DNA of 64,000 nt from Lachnospiraceae bacterium UBA3310 (GCA_002361355.1 DESQ01000033.1:1-64000); one strand, 5' to 3'; shown: positions 14,522 to 24,051, counted from the stretch's first letter. Notes: a model not told the origin generated them from the sequence alone. Program-made: numbers and translations.

Positions 14522-16180
14522 ATGGGGGTTTCAGACAGTAAGACAGGGGCGATAGCACGTTTTGAGGAACTGTGCCGTAACGCGGTAGCCCTGCAGGAAA
14601 AGTTCCTGATGGATAGGCTTACGGAGAACAAGGATACAGAGTACGGGAGGATGTTTGGATTTGAGGATATTCATTCCGTGGAGGAATATCAAAAGGAACT
14701 GCCGATCACCTTTCACTATGACTATGAGGCGGTTATCGAGCGCCAGGTGGAGGGAGAGGAAGGGCTTCTTACGGCTGAGAAGCCGATTTATTACTGTATC
14801 AGTTCCGGAAGCACGGACTCGCCCAAGCATGTGCCGATTATAGAGAGGGATCTTTTGACGCAGAAGTTTTATTGGAACGATCTGATCAGGGAATCCATCA
14901 GAAAACAGATGCCGGATGCCACGGAGGAAGAATTGTTCGGCAAAATTTTTGAAACCGGGGAATTTCGGCGGGACTTTATGCAGGACGGTACCATGTGCGG
15001 CGTGAGAGCCGGAGCGCTGGATCGTTATCTGGAGGAGAAGGGGGAGTTAGATATTGACAGCTATACCGCACCCCTGGAAGTACTTTTCCCGGAAGATAAG
15101 ACGGGTGACATGCTCTATGTGAAACTGCGCTTTGCACTGGGATGCAGGGATGTGACGGCAATACACGGCGTTTTTGTAAACCGTGTGGTGGGAATGCTTC
15201 GCTATGTGACAGATAACTGGGAGGCTTTTCTTTCTGATATTGAGACGGGAGGAATCAGCGAATGCTTTTCTGTGAGCCATGAGTGGGAGATTTACCTGAA
15301 GAAACACCTTCCGGCAAATCCGGAGAGAGCGGCGGAACTACGCGCGATTCCCGAGGAAGATCTGGAAAAGGGCCTGGTCAAAAAAATCTGGCCGAAGATC
15401 CGGTATGGACGGTTGATCGGCGGCAGTATGTTTACGCCCTATATGGACAGATTATGGATGTATGTGGGGGATCTGCCCATCCACTATTTTACATATGCGG
15501 CTTCCGAGGGATGTTTTGGCATAGCCAGAGGCGTCAATGAGGGTGACGCCTATTATGTTCTGCTCCCCGATACCTGCTTTTATGAGTTCCTCTCGGAGAC
15601 GGGGGATGGAGAAAAAATTTATACGATTCGCGACGTGGAAGTGGGCATGAAGTACGAGATGCTGATTACCACTTTTTCAGGCGAATACCGCTATGCCATC
15701 GGGGATGTGGTGGAGGTTGTCGGCTTTGAAGGCCAGGCGCCGATTGTGCGCGTCTGTTACAGAAAAAGTCAGGTAATCAATATTGCGGACGAGAAGATGA
15801 ATGTGCGCCAATTGGAGAGCGCGATGCGCAAATTCCAGAGAAGAGCGGAGTGCACGGCGGAGGGATATTGTGTGGACGGGGATTATACGAAGGAACTGCC
15901 CCGTTATATGCTTTATCTGGAGCTTGTAGATGGAAAGCTTTCGGAGGATGCGGAACAGCTTTTGGACGAGTGCCTGATGGAGAGCTGTTCGGGTTACAAG
16001 AGAGACAGGGAGCTTGCGGAGCTTGATCAGGTGAAAATACAAATGATTCCCAAGGGTGGGTTTAAGGCATACGGAAGATTTATGGCGAAGCTCGGACACC
16101 GGAAAGAGCAGGATAAGCCTCTGCGTATTCTTGTGACAGAGGAGCAGAAAGCGTTCTTTGGCGGTGCGCTCATGGTATAG
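14522..16180 (+). CDS. GH3-family acyl-adenylate-forming enzyme
   Basis: The protein has 552 residues and full GH3 (auxin-responsive promoter family) layout. SSGSTDSPKHVPI near residue 93 is the phosphate-binding loop, YAASEGCFGI near 328 forms the acyl-pocket/adenylate motif, and YRYAIGDVVEV near 392 is the conserved YRxGD hinge. Plant GH3 enzymes join carboxylic acids to amino acids through an acyl-AMP. Bacterial homologues are scattered and their substrates are unknown. It is soluble, with no carrier protein or condensation genes next to it. The rsmF-like gene follows after 50 bp and may be cotranscribed. The family call is firm; the reaction product is not known. Confidence 0.85.
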   Translation: MGVSDSKTGAIARFEELCRNAVALQEKFLMDRLTENKDTEYGRMFGFEDIHSVEEYQKELPITFHYDYEAVIERQVEGEEGLLTAEKPIYYCISSGSTDSPKHVPIIERDLLTQKFYWNDLIRESIRKQMPDATEEELFGKIFETGEFRRDFMQDGTMCGVRAGALDRYLEEKGELDIDSYTAPLEVLFPEDKTGDMLYVKLRFALGCRDVTAIHGVFVNRVVGMLRYVTDNWEAFLSDIETGGISECFSVSHEWEIYLKKHLPANPERAAELRAIPEEDLEKGLVKKIWPKIRYGRLIGGSMFTPYMDRLWMYVGDLPIHYFTYAASEGCFGIARGVNEGDAYYVLLPDTCFYEFLSETGDGEKIYTIRDVEVGMKYEMLITTFSGEYRYAIGDVVEVVGFEGQAPIVRVCYRKSQVINIADEKMNVRQLESAMRKFQRRAECTAEGYCVDGDYTKELPRYMLYLELVDGKLSEDAEQLLDECLMESCSGYKRDRELAELDQVKIQMIPKGGFKAYGRFMAKLGHRKEQDKPLRILVTEEQKAFFGGALMV

Positions 16181-16230
16181 CCGCCGGGGAAGCAGGCGGT
16201 GAAAGCGCGCTTGTGAGTATAGGTAGATAT

Positions 16231-17637
16231 ATGAAAGAAGAAATAACAGGATTGCCGGAAGCCTTTTTGACGAGGATGCAGAGGCTTCTTGGCAGCGAAT
16301 ATGAGGCCTTTGCGGCGAGCTATGAGAGGGAGCGGCAGTACGGACTCAGACGAAACCCGTTAAAGGGATCAGAAGAAGAGTTTATCAGGGTAATGCCCTT
16401 TCCGTTAGAAAAAGTTTTCTGGGCGCGGGAAGGGTATTATTATGATGCTGCAAGCCGGCCGGGGCGTCATGTGCTGCACGAAGCGGGCGCTTACTACATT
16501 CAGGAACCTTCCGCCATGGCGGTGGCGGAGGTGCTTTCTCCAAAGCCCGGCGAACGGATTCTGGATCTGTGTGCCGCACCGGGCGGGAAGAGCACCCAGA
16601 TTGCAGGCAGAATGCAGGGACAGGGTCTTTTGGTTGCCAATGAGGTGATGGGGGAGAGGGCGCGCGTGCTATCCCAGAATGTGGAGCGGATGGGCGTCTC
16701 TAATTGTGTGGTGTGTAATGAGAAGCCGGAGCGTATGGCTGTGCTTTTTCCGGCCTTTTTTGACCGGGTTTTGGTGGACGCACCCTGTTCCGGCGAGGGG
16801 ATGTTTCGAAAGGATGAGGCAGCGGCCTCAGAGTGGAGTCCGGAGACTGTGGAAATGTGTGCGGAAAGACAGGCGCTGATTTTGGAGGAAGCGGCTAAAA
16901 TGGTAAAGCCTGGCGGCGTGCTTACTTATTCTACCTGTACGTTTTCTCCGGAGGAGAACGAGGGAACGATCAGTGCATTTTTGCGGACACATGAGGAATA
17001 TAATATAGAAGAGACGGCTTTTGAAGATATCTTTTCTCCGGGACGGGCGGACTGGGTCGGGGAACCAGGGGCAGGGATTGCTCATACGCTGCGGCTGTGG
17101 CCTCATCTGGTGCGGGGAGAAGGTCATTATGTGGCGAGACTGCGCAGGCGGGGCGGGCTGTCACGGGAAACGGATGAGAAAGGCACACCGGTTTGGAAGG
17201 TCACAGGAGATAAAAAGTTATGTAAATTTGTAGAAACATTTCTGAGAGAGGAGATTGGGATCAACGATGCGTGGATGATACGGCATCCGGGACAACTGGC
17301 AAAATTCGGCGACCAGATCTATCTTGTGCCGGAGGGGATGATTTCTCTTTCGGGCATAAAAGTCCTGCGGCCGGGGCTGCATCTGCTCACGGAGAAGAAG
17401 AACCGTTTTGAGCCGGTGCATGCGTTATCCAGAACACTTTTAAAAAAGGATACGGAAAAGAGACGGGAGCTTACGGAAGCGGAGGCAGTTTCCTATCTGC
17501 GGGGAGAAAGTCTTGGCTGCGGGGAGGAGAGAGGCTGGACGGCGCTCTTTTATGAGGCGTATCCGCTCGGCTTCGGAAAGGCTTCGGGAGGGCAGATGAA
17601 GAATCATTATCCCAAGGGGATTCGAATATCTTTTTAA
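16231..17637 (+). CDS. rsmF: 16S/23S rRNA (cytosine-C5)-methyltransferase, RsmF/NOL1-NOP2-Sun family
   Basis: The protein has 468 residues. An N-terminal RNA-binding segment is followed by a Rossmann methyltransferase with the SAM motif ILDLCAAPGGKST. It also has motif IV DAPCSGEGMFRKD and motif VI YSTCTFSPEENE, whose cysteines are the release and attack residues of RNA m5C enzymes. A C-terminal PUA-like domain of about 150 residues follows, as in RsmF/YebU. ATG 16231 is chosen because AGG lies 7 bases upstream; a GTG at 16213 is possible. It probably methylates cytosine in rRNA; the exact position cannot be read from sequence. It is followed by a gap with a new promoter for the MBOAT gene. 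Confidence 0.88.
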   Translation: MKEEITGLPEAFLTRMQRLLGSEYEAFAASYERERQYGLRRNPLKGSEEEFIRVMPFPLEKVFWAREGYYYDAASRPGRHVLHEAGAYYIQEPSAMAVAEVLSPKPGERILDLCAAPGGKSTQIAGRMQGQGLLVANEVMGERARVLSQNVERMGVSNCVVCNEKPERMAVLFPAFFDRVLVDAPCSGEGMFRKDEAAASEWSPETVEMCAERQALILEEAAKMVKPGGVLTYSTCTFSPEENEGTISAFLRTHEEYNIEETAFEDIFSPGRADWVGEPGAGIAHTLRLWPHLVRGEGHYVARLRRRGGLSRETDEKGTPVWKVTGDKKLCKFVETFLREEIGINDAWMIRHPGQLAKFGDQIYLVPEGMISLSGIKVLRPGLHLLTEKKNRFEPVHALSRTLLKKDTEKRRELTEAEAVSYLRGESLGCGEERGWTALFYEAYPLGFGKASGGQMKNHYPKGIRISF

Positions 17638-17660
17638 TATCTTAAATTTAATTTATGGGC

Positions 17661-17689
17661 TTGTAAAATGATTCTGCGTGGAATATACT
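17661..17689 (+). promoter_or_regulatory. Sigma-A promoter of the MBOAT operon
   Basis: TTGTAA (17661-17666), 17-bp spacer, TATACT (17684-17689). It lies 57 bp before ATG 17746. Confidence 0.65.
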
Positions 17690-17745
17690 AGATATAGATT
17701 TTTACCAGGGATAAACCACTTTAGCTTGTGCAGGGAGTTCTTTCG

Positions 17746-19164
17746 ATGTTATTTTCCAGTGTGGGTTTTTTATTTCGGTTTCTGCCGATTTTCATGATAG
17801 TCTATCTGACGTTTCCTAAATATCGCAATATTGTTCTTTTGGCAGGAAGCCTCATTTTTTACGGAGTGGGAGAACCGTACTTTGTTCTGCTGCTTCTTTT
17901 GTCTGTTCTGATAAACTACGGACTTAGTCGTTATATGTTCTGGGAACCCCGTTCTCCGCAGGTAAACCGCAAAAAGAAATCGGCAAGGCGGCGTAAACGT
18001 GCGCTCATCCTTGCGATTGTGATTGATCTGGGTGTGTTGTTCGTGTTTAAATACTGGGATTTTGCAGCCGGAAACATAAACAGACTTTCAGGGCACGGTC
18101 TTTTGCCGCTGCTTTCTCTGGCGCTTCCGCTGGGGATCAGCTTCTATACATTCCAGATGTTATCTTATCAGATAGACTGTTACCGCGGCACGGTCAAAGA
18201 GCAGGCGAAGCTGCTTCCTTTTGCAACTTATGTCTGCATGTTTCCCCAACTGATCGCCGGGCCAATTGTGCGCTACAGTGATGTATCGGGGCGTATGGCG
18301 GAGCGGAAAGTGCGGATTCGGGATATTGAGAACGGCCTGAAACTTTTTACGGCGGGGTTGGGGCTTAAGGTGATCCTGGCGAATCAGATTGGCACGCTCT
18401 GGAATTTGATTATGACGGCGGGAGCGGGGAGACTGCATGCGCTGGTGGCATGGCTTGGCGCTTTTGCCTATTCCTTTCAGATTTACTTTGACTTCTGGGG
18501 ATATTCCGTGATGGCGATGGGACTTGGAAAAATGCTGGGGTTCTCCATTCCCCGCAACTTTGACATCCCCTATGTATCCCGCTCTGTGTCGGAATTCTGG
18601 CGGCGGTGGCATATGACGCTCGGAAGCTGGTTTAAGGAGTATGTTTACATTCCCCTTGGAGGAAGCCGCAAAGGGAGTGCGCGGACAATTTTGAATCTCT
18701 TTGTCGTCTGGACCCTCACAGGCCTCTGGCATGGCGCCGACTGGAATTTTGTACTTTGGGGAAGCGCTTTTTTTCTGATTATTTCCCTGGAGAAGAAAAC
18801 CTTTGGGAAATGGCTGGAGAACAGTAAGGTGCTGGGGCATATTTATATTATTGTGCTGATCCCGGTGACCTGGGTGATTTTTGGCATTACGGATATGGGC
18901 CAGCTCGCAGGATATCTTGGCAATATGGCAGGTTATCATAAGGAGGAGATTCTGGTTGGCATGACACAGCTTATCAGGTATCTCAAAGAATATGGCATAC
19001 TTTTAATAGCGTGTGTTATATTTGCCACCCCTCTTCCCGGAAAGGTATATTGGAAATGGAAGGATCGGTGGTTTATGGTTTTATTTTTGCTTCTGGTCTT
19101 CTGGTGGTCGGTGCGGGAAATTATTTCCGGGAGCAATAATCCGTTCCTGTATTTTAGATTTTAA
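17746..19164 (+). CDS. MBOAT-family membrane O-acyltransferase, AlgI/DltB type
   Basis: This 472-residue protein has about 11 membrane segments. Hallmarks in order are FRFLPIFMIVYLTFPK at the start, LPLGISFYTFQMLSYQID, FPQLIAGPIVRY, EFWRRWHMTLGSWFKEYVYI and LWHGADWNF with the catalytic His. Such proteins move acyl groups, usually acetyl, across the membrane to extracellular polysaccharides, in partnership with an SGNH-type protein. That partner is encoded 20 bp downstream. ATG 17746 has AGGGAG 8 bases upstream. There is no dlt or alginate gene nearby, so the polymer that is modified is unknown, although a cell-wall or capsular glycan is most likely. Confidence 0.9.
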   Translation: MLFSSVGFLFRFLPIFMIVYLTFPKYRNIVLLAGSLIFYGVGEPYFVLLLLLSVLINYGLSRYMFWEPRSPQVNRKKKSARRRKRALILAIVIDLGVLFVFKYWDFAAGNINRLSGHGLLPLLSLALPLGISFYTFQMLSYQIDCYRGTVKEQAKLLPFATYVCMFPQLIAGPIVRYSDVSGRMAERKVRIRDIENGLKLFTAGLGLKVILANQIGTLWNLIMTAGAGRLHALVAWLGAFAYSFQIYFDFWGYSVMAMGLGKMLGFSIPRNFDIPYVSRSVSEFWRRWHMTLGSWFKEYVYIPLGGSRKGSARTILNLFVVWTLTGLWHGADWNFVLWGSAFFLIISLEKKTFGKWLENSKVLGHIYIIVLIPVTWVIFGITDMGQLAGYLGNMAGYHKEEILVGMTQLIRYLKEYGILLIACVIFATPLPGKVYWKWKDRWFMVLFLLLVFWWSVREIISGSNNPFLYFRF

Positions 19165-19183
19165 CGTATAAACGAGGCGCGCA

Positions 19184-20332
19184 ATGAACAAAAATAAGAT
19201 GAGAGTTTGTCTGGAAATTCTATATAATTGTCCTTTCGTTTTGCTGGTGATTGTTACCAGTTTCCTTTTTGTCCTTTTTTTTGACGAAACAGGCATACTT
19301 AAAATAGATAAAAGTATAGCGGTTTTCCAACCGATAAATAAAGAGGATATAAGCCTTTTTAACGCTGAGACGGTAAAGAAAAGTCAAAATTCTAATGAGG
19401 CGGCGGAGAAAGAAAAGGAGAAGGATGCGGATCAAGCGGCAGATACGGATGAAAATGCAGGATTACGCAAGGAAGAAAAAGACGGTATAGAAGAAACAAA
19501 CATTAAAAAAACCGATATTGCAAGCCTGGAAAGAGAGAAAAACAGGGAAAAAGAGGAAAACAGAGCCACAAAGTTTGTGGAATATGCGCCGATAGAGACA
19601 AATTCCCGATATTACTCCGATGCAGGAAAAGTTGCATTGACTACGGCATACGACTATGTGTTAGAAAACGAGAGTTATTTTAATGACGCTGCTTTTCTTG
19701 GAGATTCACGGACTTTGGGTATTTCGGATTATGCCGGGCTGGATGGGGCGGACTTTTTCTGCGACAACGGGATGACCATATTCAAACTTCTGGAGGATAA
19801 GGGAGTGACCTATCAGAAGACGGGGGAGAAGGTTGACCTGAAAAAGGTCTTGCAGGAAAAGAGATACGGCAAAATTTATATCATGCTGGGGATGAACGAG
19901 CTGGGTTACGGAAATACCAATATGTACCTGAAACAATATCTGAAGGTATTAAACCAGCTTAAGGAGTGGCAGCCGGAAGCGACGATCTATATTATGGCAA
20001 ATCTTCATGTGAGCCGTGAGAAGAATAATATGGAGACAGAGTTTAACAATATAAATATCAATGACAAAAATGTGGCGTCCGCAAGACTTGCCAACGGTAA
20101 AGATATTTTTTATCTGGACTGTAACCCCCTGTTTACTGACGAGGAGGGATATCTGCAAGGGGATCTTACTTTTGACGGGGTGCATCTGTATGCGCAGCAT
20201 TATGAGAAATGGCGGAATTTCCTGTTTGAACATGGTGTGGAGAGAGAGGCGGAAACACAGAAAGAGGATGAGAAAAGCGCGGCAGGACAGTTGCAGGAGG
20301 ATGCGGGATATGGAGGAGATACGGCTGAATAA
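19184..20332 (+). CDS. Membrane-anchored SGNH-type hydrolase/transferase, partner of the MBOAT protein
   Basis: The protein has 382 residues. One N-terminal transmembrane helix (about 10-33) is followed by a charged Glu/Lys linker to about residue 140 and an extracytoplasmic SGNH domain. The catalytic set is visible: GDSR with Ser175, the GMNE block for the oxyanion hole, and D331-x-x-H334 (DGVHL). In MBOAT/SGNH pairs this domain is thought to place the acyl group on the glycan. A Glu/Gln-rich tail ends the protein. The 3' end overlaps the start of the pseudouridine synthase gene by 23 bp, and the MBOAT gene is 20 bp upstream, so the genes form an operon. Confidence 0.85.
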   Translation: MNKNKMRVCLEILYNCPFVLLVIVTSFLFVLFFDETGILKIDKSIAVFQPINKEDISLFNAETVKKSQNSNEAAEKEKEKDADQAADTDENAGLRKEEKDGIEETNIKKTDIASLEREKNREKEENRATKFVEYAPIETNSRYYSDAGKVALTTAYDYVLENESYFNDAAFLGDSRTLGISDYAGLDGADFFCDNGMTIFKLLEDKGVTYQKTGEKVDLKKVLQEKRYGKIYIMLGMNELGYGNTNMYLKQYLKVLNQLKEWQPEATIYIMANLHVSREKNNMETEFNNININDKNVASARLANGKDIFYLDCNPLFTDEEGYLQGDLTFDGVHLYAQHYEKWRNFLFEHGVEREAETQKEDEKSAAGQLQEDAGYGGDTAE

Positions 20333-21029
20333 GTACCTCGCTTCCTGCGGTTTGTGTTCCAGACGGGATGCAGATAAGCTGATAGAGGCGGGTGAAGTGT
20401 TAGTAAACGGCGTGAAGGCACAGGCAGGCATGAAGGTAGGGCATGAGGATTTCGTTGAGGTACGGGGGAAACGGCTGCATGCACCTGAGAAAAAGGTGGT
20501 GCTTGCCTACTATAAACCTGTGGGTGTGGTCTGTACGGAGCGGGATGCCCATGCGGAGCGGGTTTTGATGAAGGAGATCGGTTATCCGAAGCGTGTGACC
20601 TATGCGGGACGGCTTGACAAGGATTCTGAGGGGCTGCTTCTGCTCACCAATGACGGCGATTTGATCGACGCTATGATGAGAGGGAAAAATGGACATGAGA
20701 AAGAATATATGGTGAAGTCGGAGAAAGCCTGGACGGATACTGCCATCGCAAACATGCGGGAGGGCGTGTATCTGGAAGAACTCGGACAGACCACCCGTCC
20801 CTGTGCAATAGAGAAAATCGGGGACAAAACCCTGAGAATGACTCTCACGCAGGGGTTAAACAGACAGATCCGGCGTATGTGCGAAGTGCAGGGATACCGG
20901 GTTAAAAGTTTAAAAAGAACACGTGTTATAAATATAGAGCTTGGAAAGCTGAAACCTGGCGAGTATCGGGAACTGACAGCGGACGAGCGGGCGCAGTTGT
21001 ATCGAATCTGCGGGCTGGCAAAGGGGTAA
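20310..21029 (+). CDS. 23S rRNA pseudouridine synthase, RluB/RluE/RluF family
   Basis: The protein has 239 residues. An S4 RNA-binding domain (residues 1-60: IRLNKYLASCGLCSRRDADKL) is followed by the RsuA/RluB-type catalytic domain with the active Asp in YAGRLDKDSEGLLLL and the C-terminal NRQIRRMCEVQGY motif. The DKDSEG version resembles RluF more than RluB. It converts a uridine of 23S rRNA, near position 2604/2605 by family, to pseudouridine. GCAGGAGG (20293-20300) lies 9 bases before ATG 20310. A start at 20301 would touch this site. The gene overlaps the SGNH gene and is followed by ligA after 3 bp. Confidence 0.88.
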   Translation: MEEIRLNKYLASCGLCSRRDADKLIEAGEVLVNGVKAQAGMKVGHEDFVEVRGKRLHAPEKKVVLAYYKPVGVVCTERDAHAERVLMKEIGYPKRVTYAGRLDKDSEGLLLLTNDGDLIDAMMRGKNGHEKEYMVKSEKAWTDTAIANMREGVYLEELGQTTRPCAIEKIGDKTLRMTLTQGLNRQIRRMCEVQGYRVKSLKRTRVINIELGKLKPGEYRELTADERAQLYRICGLAKG

Positions 21030-21032
21030 ACA

Positions 21033-22988
21033 ATGGCGGAAAATAAGATGGAACGCATGCGGGAGCTGGTCTCTCTCTTAAACAGGGCTTCGGAAGCCTA
21101 TTATGCGAAAGATGAGGAGATGATCTCCAATTTTGAATATGATAAACTTTATGATGAACTGACGGCGCTGGAGACGGAGCTTGGCGTTACGCTGGCGGAC
21201 AGCCCAACGGTGCGGGTAGGTTATGAGGCGGTGGAGGAACTGCCCAAGGAACGTCACGAAACGCCCATGCTTTCTCTGGCAAAAACAAAGAGCAGGGAAG
21301 AACTTCGGGACTGGTTAAACGGCAGGAAAGCGCTCCTGTCCTGGAAACTGGACGGGTTGACTATTGTCCTGACCTATGCAGGGGGAACTTTACAGAAGGC
21401 GGTGACGAGGGGAAACGGCGAAGTGGGTGAGGTGATCACGAACAATGCCAGAGTGTTCCGCAACATCCCTCTGTCCATTCCCTATCAGGGGGAATTGATT
21501 CTGCGTGGGGAGGCCGTGATTACTTACAGCGGTTTTGAGAAGATCAACAGGGAGATTGAGGACGCCGGAGCGAAATATAAGAACCCCAGAAATCTTTGCA
21601 GCGGCAGCGTCAGACAGTTGGATAACCGGATTACGGCACAGAGGAGCGTTTATTTTTATGCCTTTTCCCTGGTGAGAGCGGATGTGGATTTTCATAATTC
21701 ACGTTCGGAACAATTTGATTTCTTAAAAAAACAGGGATTTGACGTGGTTGAGCACCGACTTGTAGATCCGGAAAATATTTTGAATAACATTAGTTATTTT
21801 GAAGAGAAGATACAGACCTATGATGTGCCGTCTGACGGGCTGGTTTTGACCTATGAGGATATGGCATACGGCGCGTCCCTGGGCAGGACGGCGAAATTTC
21901 CCCGTGATTCCATTGCCTTTAAGTGGGCGGATGAACTGCGGGAGACGACGCTCTTGCAGATGGAGTGGAGCGCCAGCCGCACGGGGTTGATCAATCCCGT
22001 GGCGATTTTTGAGCCGGTGGAGCTGGAGGGCACCACGGTGAGCAGAGCTTCCGTGCACAATATCAGTATTGTGCGGGGGTTAAAACTGGGGATCGGGGAT
22101 CGCATTACGGTTTACAAGGCGAACATGATTATTCCCCAGATTGCGGAGAATCTGACAAAGAGCGATTCTCTGGAGATTCCGGATACTTGTCCCGTCTGCG
22201 GACAGCCCACCCGCATCAGTCAGGTAAACGATGTGCAGTCGCTGTATTGTGATAATCCTGGTTGTGACGCGAAGAAGATCAAGTCCTTTACGCTGCTTGT
22301 GAGCAGGAACGCCCTGAACGTGGACGGTCTGTCGGAGTCTACGCTGGAAAAGTTTCTGGCGAGGGGATTTTTACATGAATTTGCGGATCTGTTCCGTCTG
22401 GAACGGTTTCAGGAGGAAATCACGCAGATGGAGGGGTTCGGGGAGAAGTCTTATCAGAATCTGATGGAAAGCCTTGAAAAGGCGAGAAAAACGACACTGC
22501 CGCGGCTGCTTTACGGGCTTGGGATTGAAAATGTGGGCGTTGCCAACGCAAAGATGCTGTGCAGACACTTTCAGTATGATTTGCAGGCGCTTAAGGAGGC
22601 TTCTGAGGAGGAGCTGGCGGAGATTGACGGCGTCGGGGAAGTGATTGCCCGGAGCATTTATGCCTATTTTCATGAGGAAAAGGCAAGGGAACAGTTAGAG
22701 AACCTTTTAAGGGAACTTGAGATAGAAAAAGAAGTGCAGGAAAGTGCGGCGACGTTGGCGGGTATGAGTTTTGTGATCACCGGGAGCCTGATTCATTTTG
22801 AAAACCGGGATGCCATGAAGGAAGAGATTGAGAAGAGAGGAGGGAAGGTGACGGGAAGCGTGACCGGAAAGACCGTCTGCCTGATCAATAATGACACCGC
22901 CTCTTCCTCCTCCAAGAACAGGAAAGCCAAGGAACTGGGGATACCGATCCTGTCCGAGGAGGCGTTTATGGAAGAATACCTGAAATAA
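21033..22988 (+). CDS. ligA: NAD-dependent DNA ligase LigA
   Basis: The 651-residue protein contains every LigA domain: Ia with EAYYAKDEEMISNFEYDKLYDEL (NAD binding), then adenylation with nucleophile Lys105 in SWKLDGLTIVLTY, an OB fold, a four-cysteine zinc finger (CPVCG, CDNPGCD), helix-hairpin-helix repeats and a C-terminal BRCT domain at about 575-651. The motif KLDGL replaces the more usual KxDGxA, a form also seen in other Clostridia. The enzyme seals nicks during replication and repair. It is 3 bp downstream of the pseudouridine synthase and ends the operon that begins with the MBOAT gene. The facing metA gene ends 14 bp away, with no clear terminator between. Confidence 0.95.
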   Translation: MAENKMERMRELVSLLNRASEAYYAKDEEMISNFEYDKLYDELTALETELGVTLADSPTVRVGYEAVEELPKERHETPMLSLAKTKSREELRDWLNGRKALLSWKLDGLTIVLTYAGGTLQKAVTRGNGEVGEVITNNARVFRNIPLSIPYQGELILRGEAVITYSGFEKINREIEDAGAKYKNPRNLCSGSVRQLDNRITAQRSVYFYAFSLVRADVDFHNSRSEQFDFLKKQGFDVVEHRLVDPENILNNISYFEEKIQTYDVPSDGLVLTYEDMAYGASLGRTAKFPRDSIAFKWADELRETTLLQMEWSASRTGLINPVAIFEPVELEGTTVSRASVHNISIVRGLKLGIGDRITVYKANMIIPQIAENLTKSDSLEIPDTCPVCGQPTRISQVNDVQSLYCDNPGCDAKKIKSFTLLVSRNALNVDGLSESTLEKFLARGFLHEFADLFRLERFQEEITQMEGFGEKSYQNLMESLEKARKTTLPRLLYGLGIENVGVANAKMLCRHFQYDLQALKEASEEELAEIDGVGEVIARSIYAYFHEEKAREQLENLLRELEIEKEVQESAATLAGMSFVITGSLIHFENRDAMKEEIEKRGGKVTGSVTGKTVCLINNDTASSSSKNRKAKELGIPILSEEAFMEEYLK

Positions 22989-23002
22989 AAAAACGTATGA
23001 TA

Positions 23003-23917
23003 TTAAATCTCCCTCACATCGTAAGGTGTGGTCTGGTACACGTAGTAGTTGAGCCAGTTGGAGAACAGAAGCTGCCCTGCGGAACGCCAGTTGACAATCG
23101 GCTCCTTGGTCGGATCGTCGTCCGGGAAATAGTTTACCGGGATTTTCGGGTTCATGCCCTTTTCCTTATCGCGGGCATATTCCAAAGCCAATGTGTTGGC
23201 GTCATATTCCAGATGGCAGGTGACGAAGAGATGTCTGCTGTCCTCGGTTTTGGCGATCGCCACGCCGGCTTCATCTGAGACGGCCATCAGTTCCAGATTC
23301 GGCACGGAGGCGATCTGCGCCGGCGCAATTGTCATGGCACGGGATTGTGGCGCGTAGAAGATATCGTCAAAGCCACGGAAAAGAGGCGACTTTTTTTTCA
23401 GGATCTGATGGGGGTAAACGCCGGAGAGCTTTTCGTCCAGGTCTTCTCTGTCTAACCCATAAAAATAGTACAGCGCGGCGTAAGCGCCCCAGCACAGATG
23501 AAGGGTACAGTGTACATGGGTTCGCCCCCACTCCATAATGGTGCAGATCTCATCCCAGTAGGCTACCTTTTCAAAACGGACGTGGTCAAGAGGCGCGCCG
23601 GTGATAATCATGCCGTCAAATTTCCGGTTCCTGATTTGATCGAAAGTGGTGTAGAAGGATTCCATGTGGTTGGAATCCGTGTGCTGAGGCGTATAGCTGA
23701 CCGTTTGTAAAAACTCGACATTCACTTGCAGAGGCGTGTTCGAGAGTTTGCGCAGAAGCTGTGTCTCAGTCACTTCTTTGGTGGGCATCAGATTCAGAAT
23801 AAGAACATCCAGGGGGCGAATATCCTGATGCATTGCCCGGAATTCTGTCATAACAAATATATTTTCGTTCTCTAAAATGCCGGTTGCCGGCAGTAAATCC
23901 GCTACTTTGATGGGCAC
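23003..23917 (-). CDS. metA: Homoserine O-acyltransferase MetA
   Basis: This 304-residue protein belongs to the MetA family, which activates homoserine with acetyl- or succinyl-CoA as the first step of methionine synthesis. Seen are IRPLDVLILNLMPTK, nucleophile Cys142 (HLCWGAY) and the His/Glu pair in VTCHLEYD. Position 111, where Glu favours acetyl-CoA in the Bacillus enzyme, is Asp here (TGAPLDHV). Acetyl-CoA is therefore the likelier donor, but this is unproven. The start is GTG 23917 with AGGG 8 bases upstream. It is transcribed alone from a sigma-A promoter. No SAM riboswitch is present in the short leader. Confidence 0.92.
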   Translation of the reverse strand: MPIKVADLLPATGILENENIFVMTEFRAMHQDIRPLDVLILNLMPTKEVTETQLLRKLSNTPLQVNVEFLQTVSYTPQHTDSNHMESFYTTFDQIRNRKFDGMIITGAPLDHVRFEKVAYWDEICTIMEWGRTHVHCTLHLCWGAYAALYYFYGLDREDLDEKLSGVYPHQILKKKSPLFRGFDDIFYAPQSRAMTIAPAQIASVPNLELMAVSDEAGVAIAKTEDSRHLFVTCHLEYDANTLALEYARDKEKGMNPKIPVNYFPDDDPTKEPIVNWRSAGQLLFSNWLNYYVYQTTPYDVREI

Positions 23918-23956
23918 TTTGTATCCCTCGCTTTCTCTTTCTGATTGTACCTTTGT

Positions 23957-23985
23957 ATGATATCACAAACAGGAGGGTCATGCAA
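23957..23985 (-). promoter_or_regulatory. Sigma-A promoter of metA
   Basis: Minus-strand TTGCAT (23985-23980), 17-bp spacer, TATCAT (23962-23957). The leader is only about 30 bases. Confidence 0.7.
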
Positions 23986-24051
23986 GACAGCGCACATTTT
24001 GCCCGTATAAGCAGAGCCGGAAACCGGCAGAGACATCGGTTATAAAAAGAT

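Noticed and set aside
23918..24051. SAM riboswitch before metA
   Set aside because: The promoter leaves a leader of about 30 bases, too short for an S-box.
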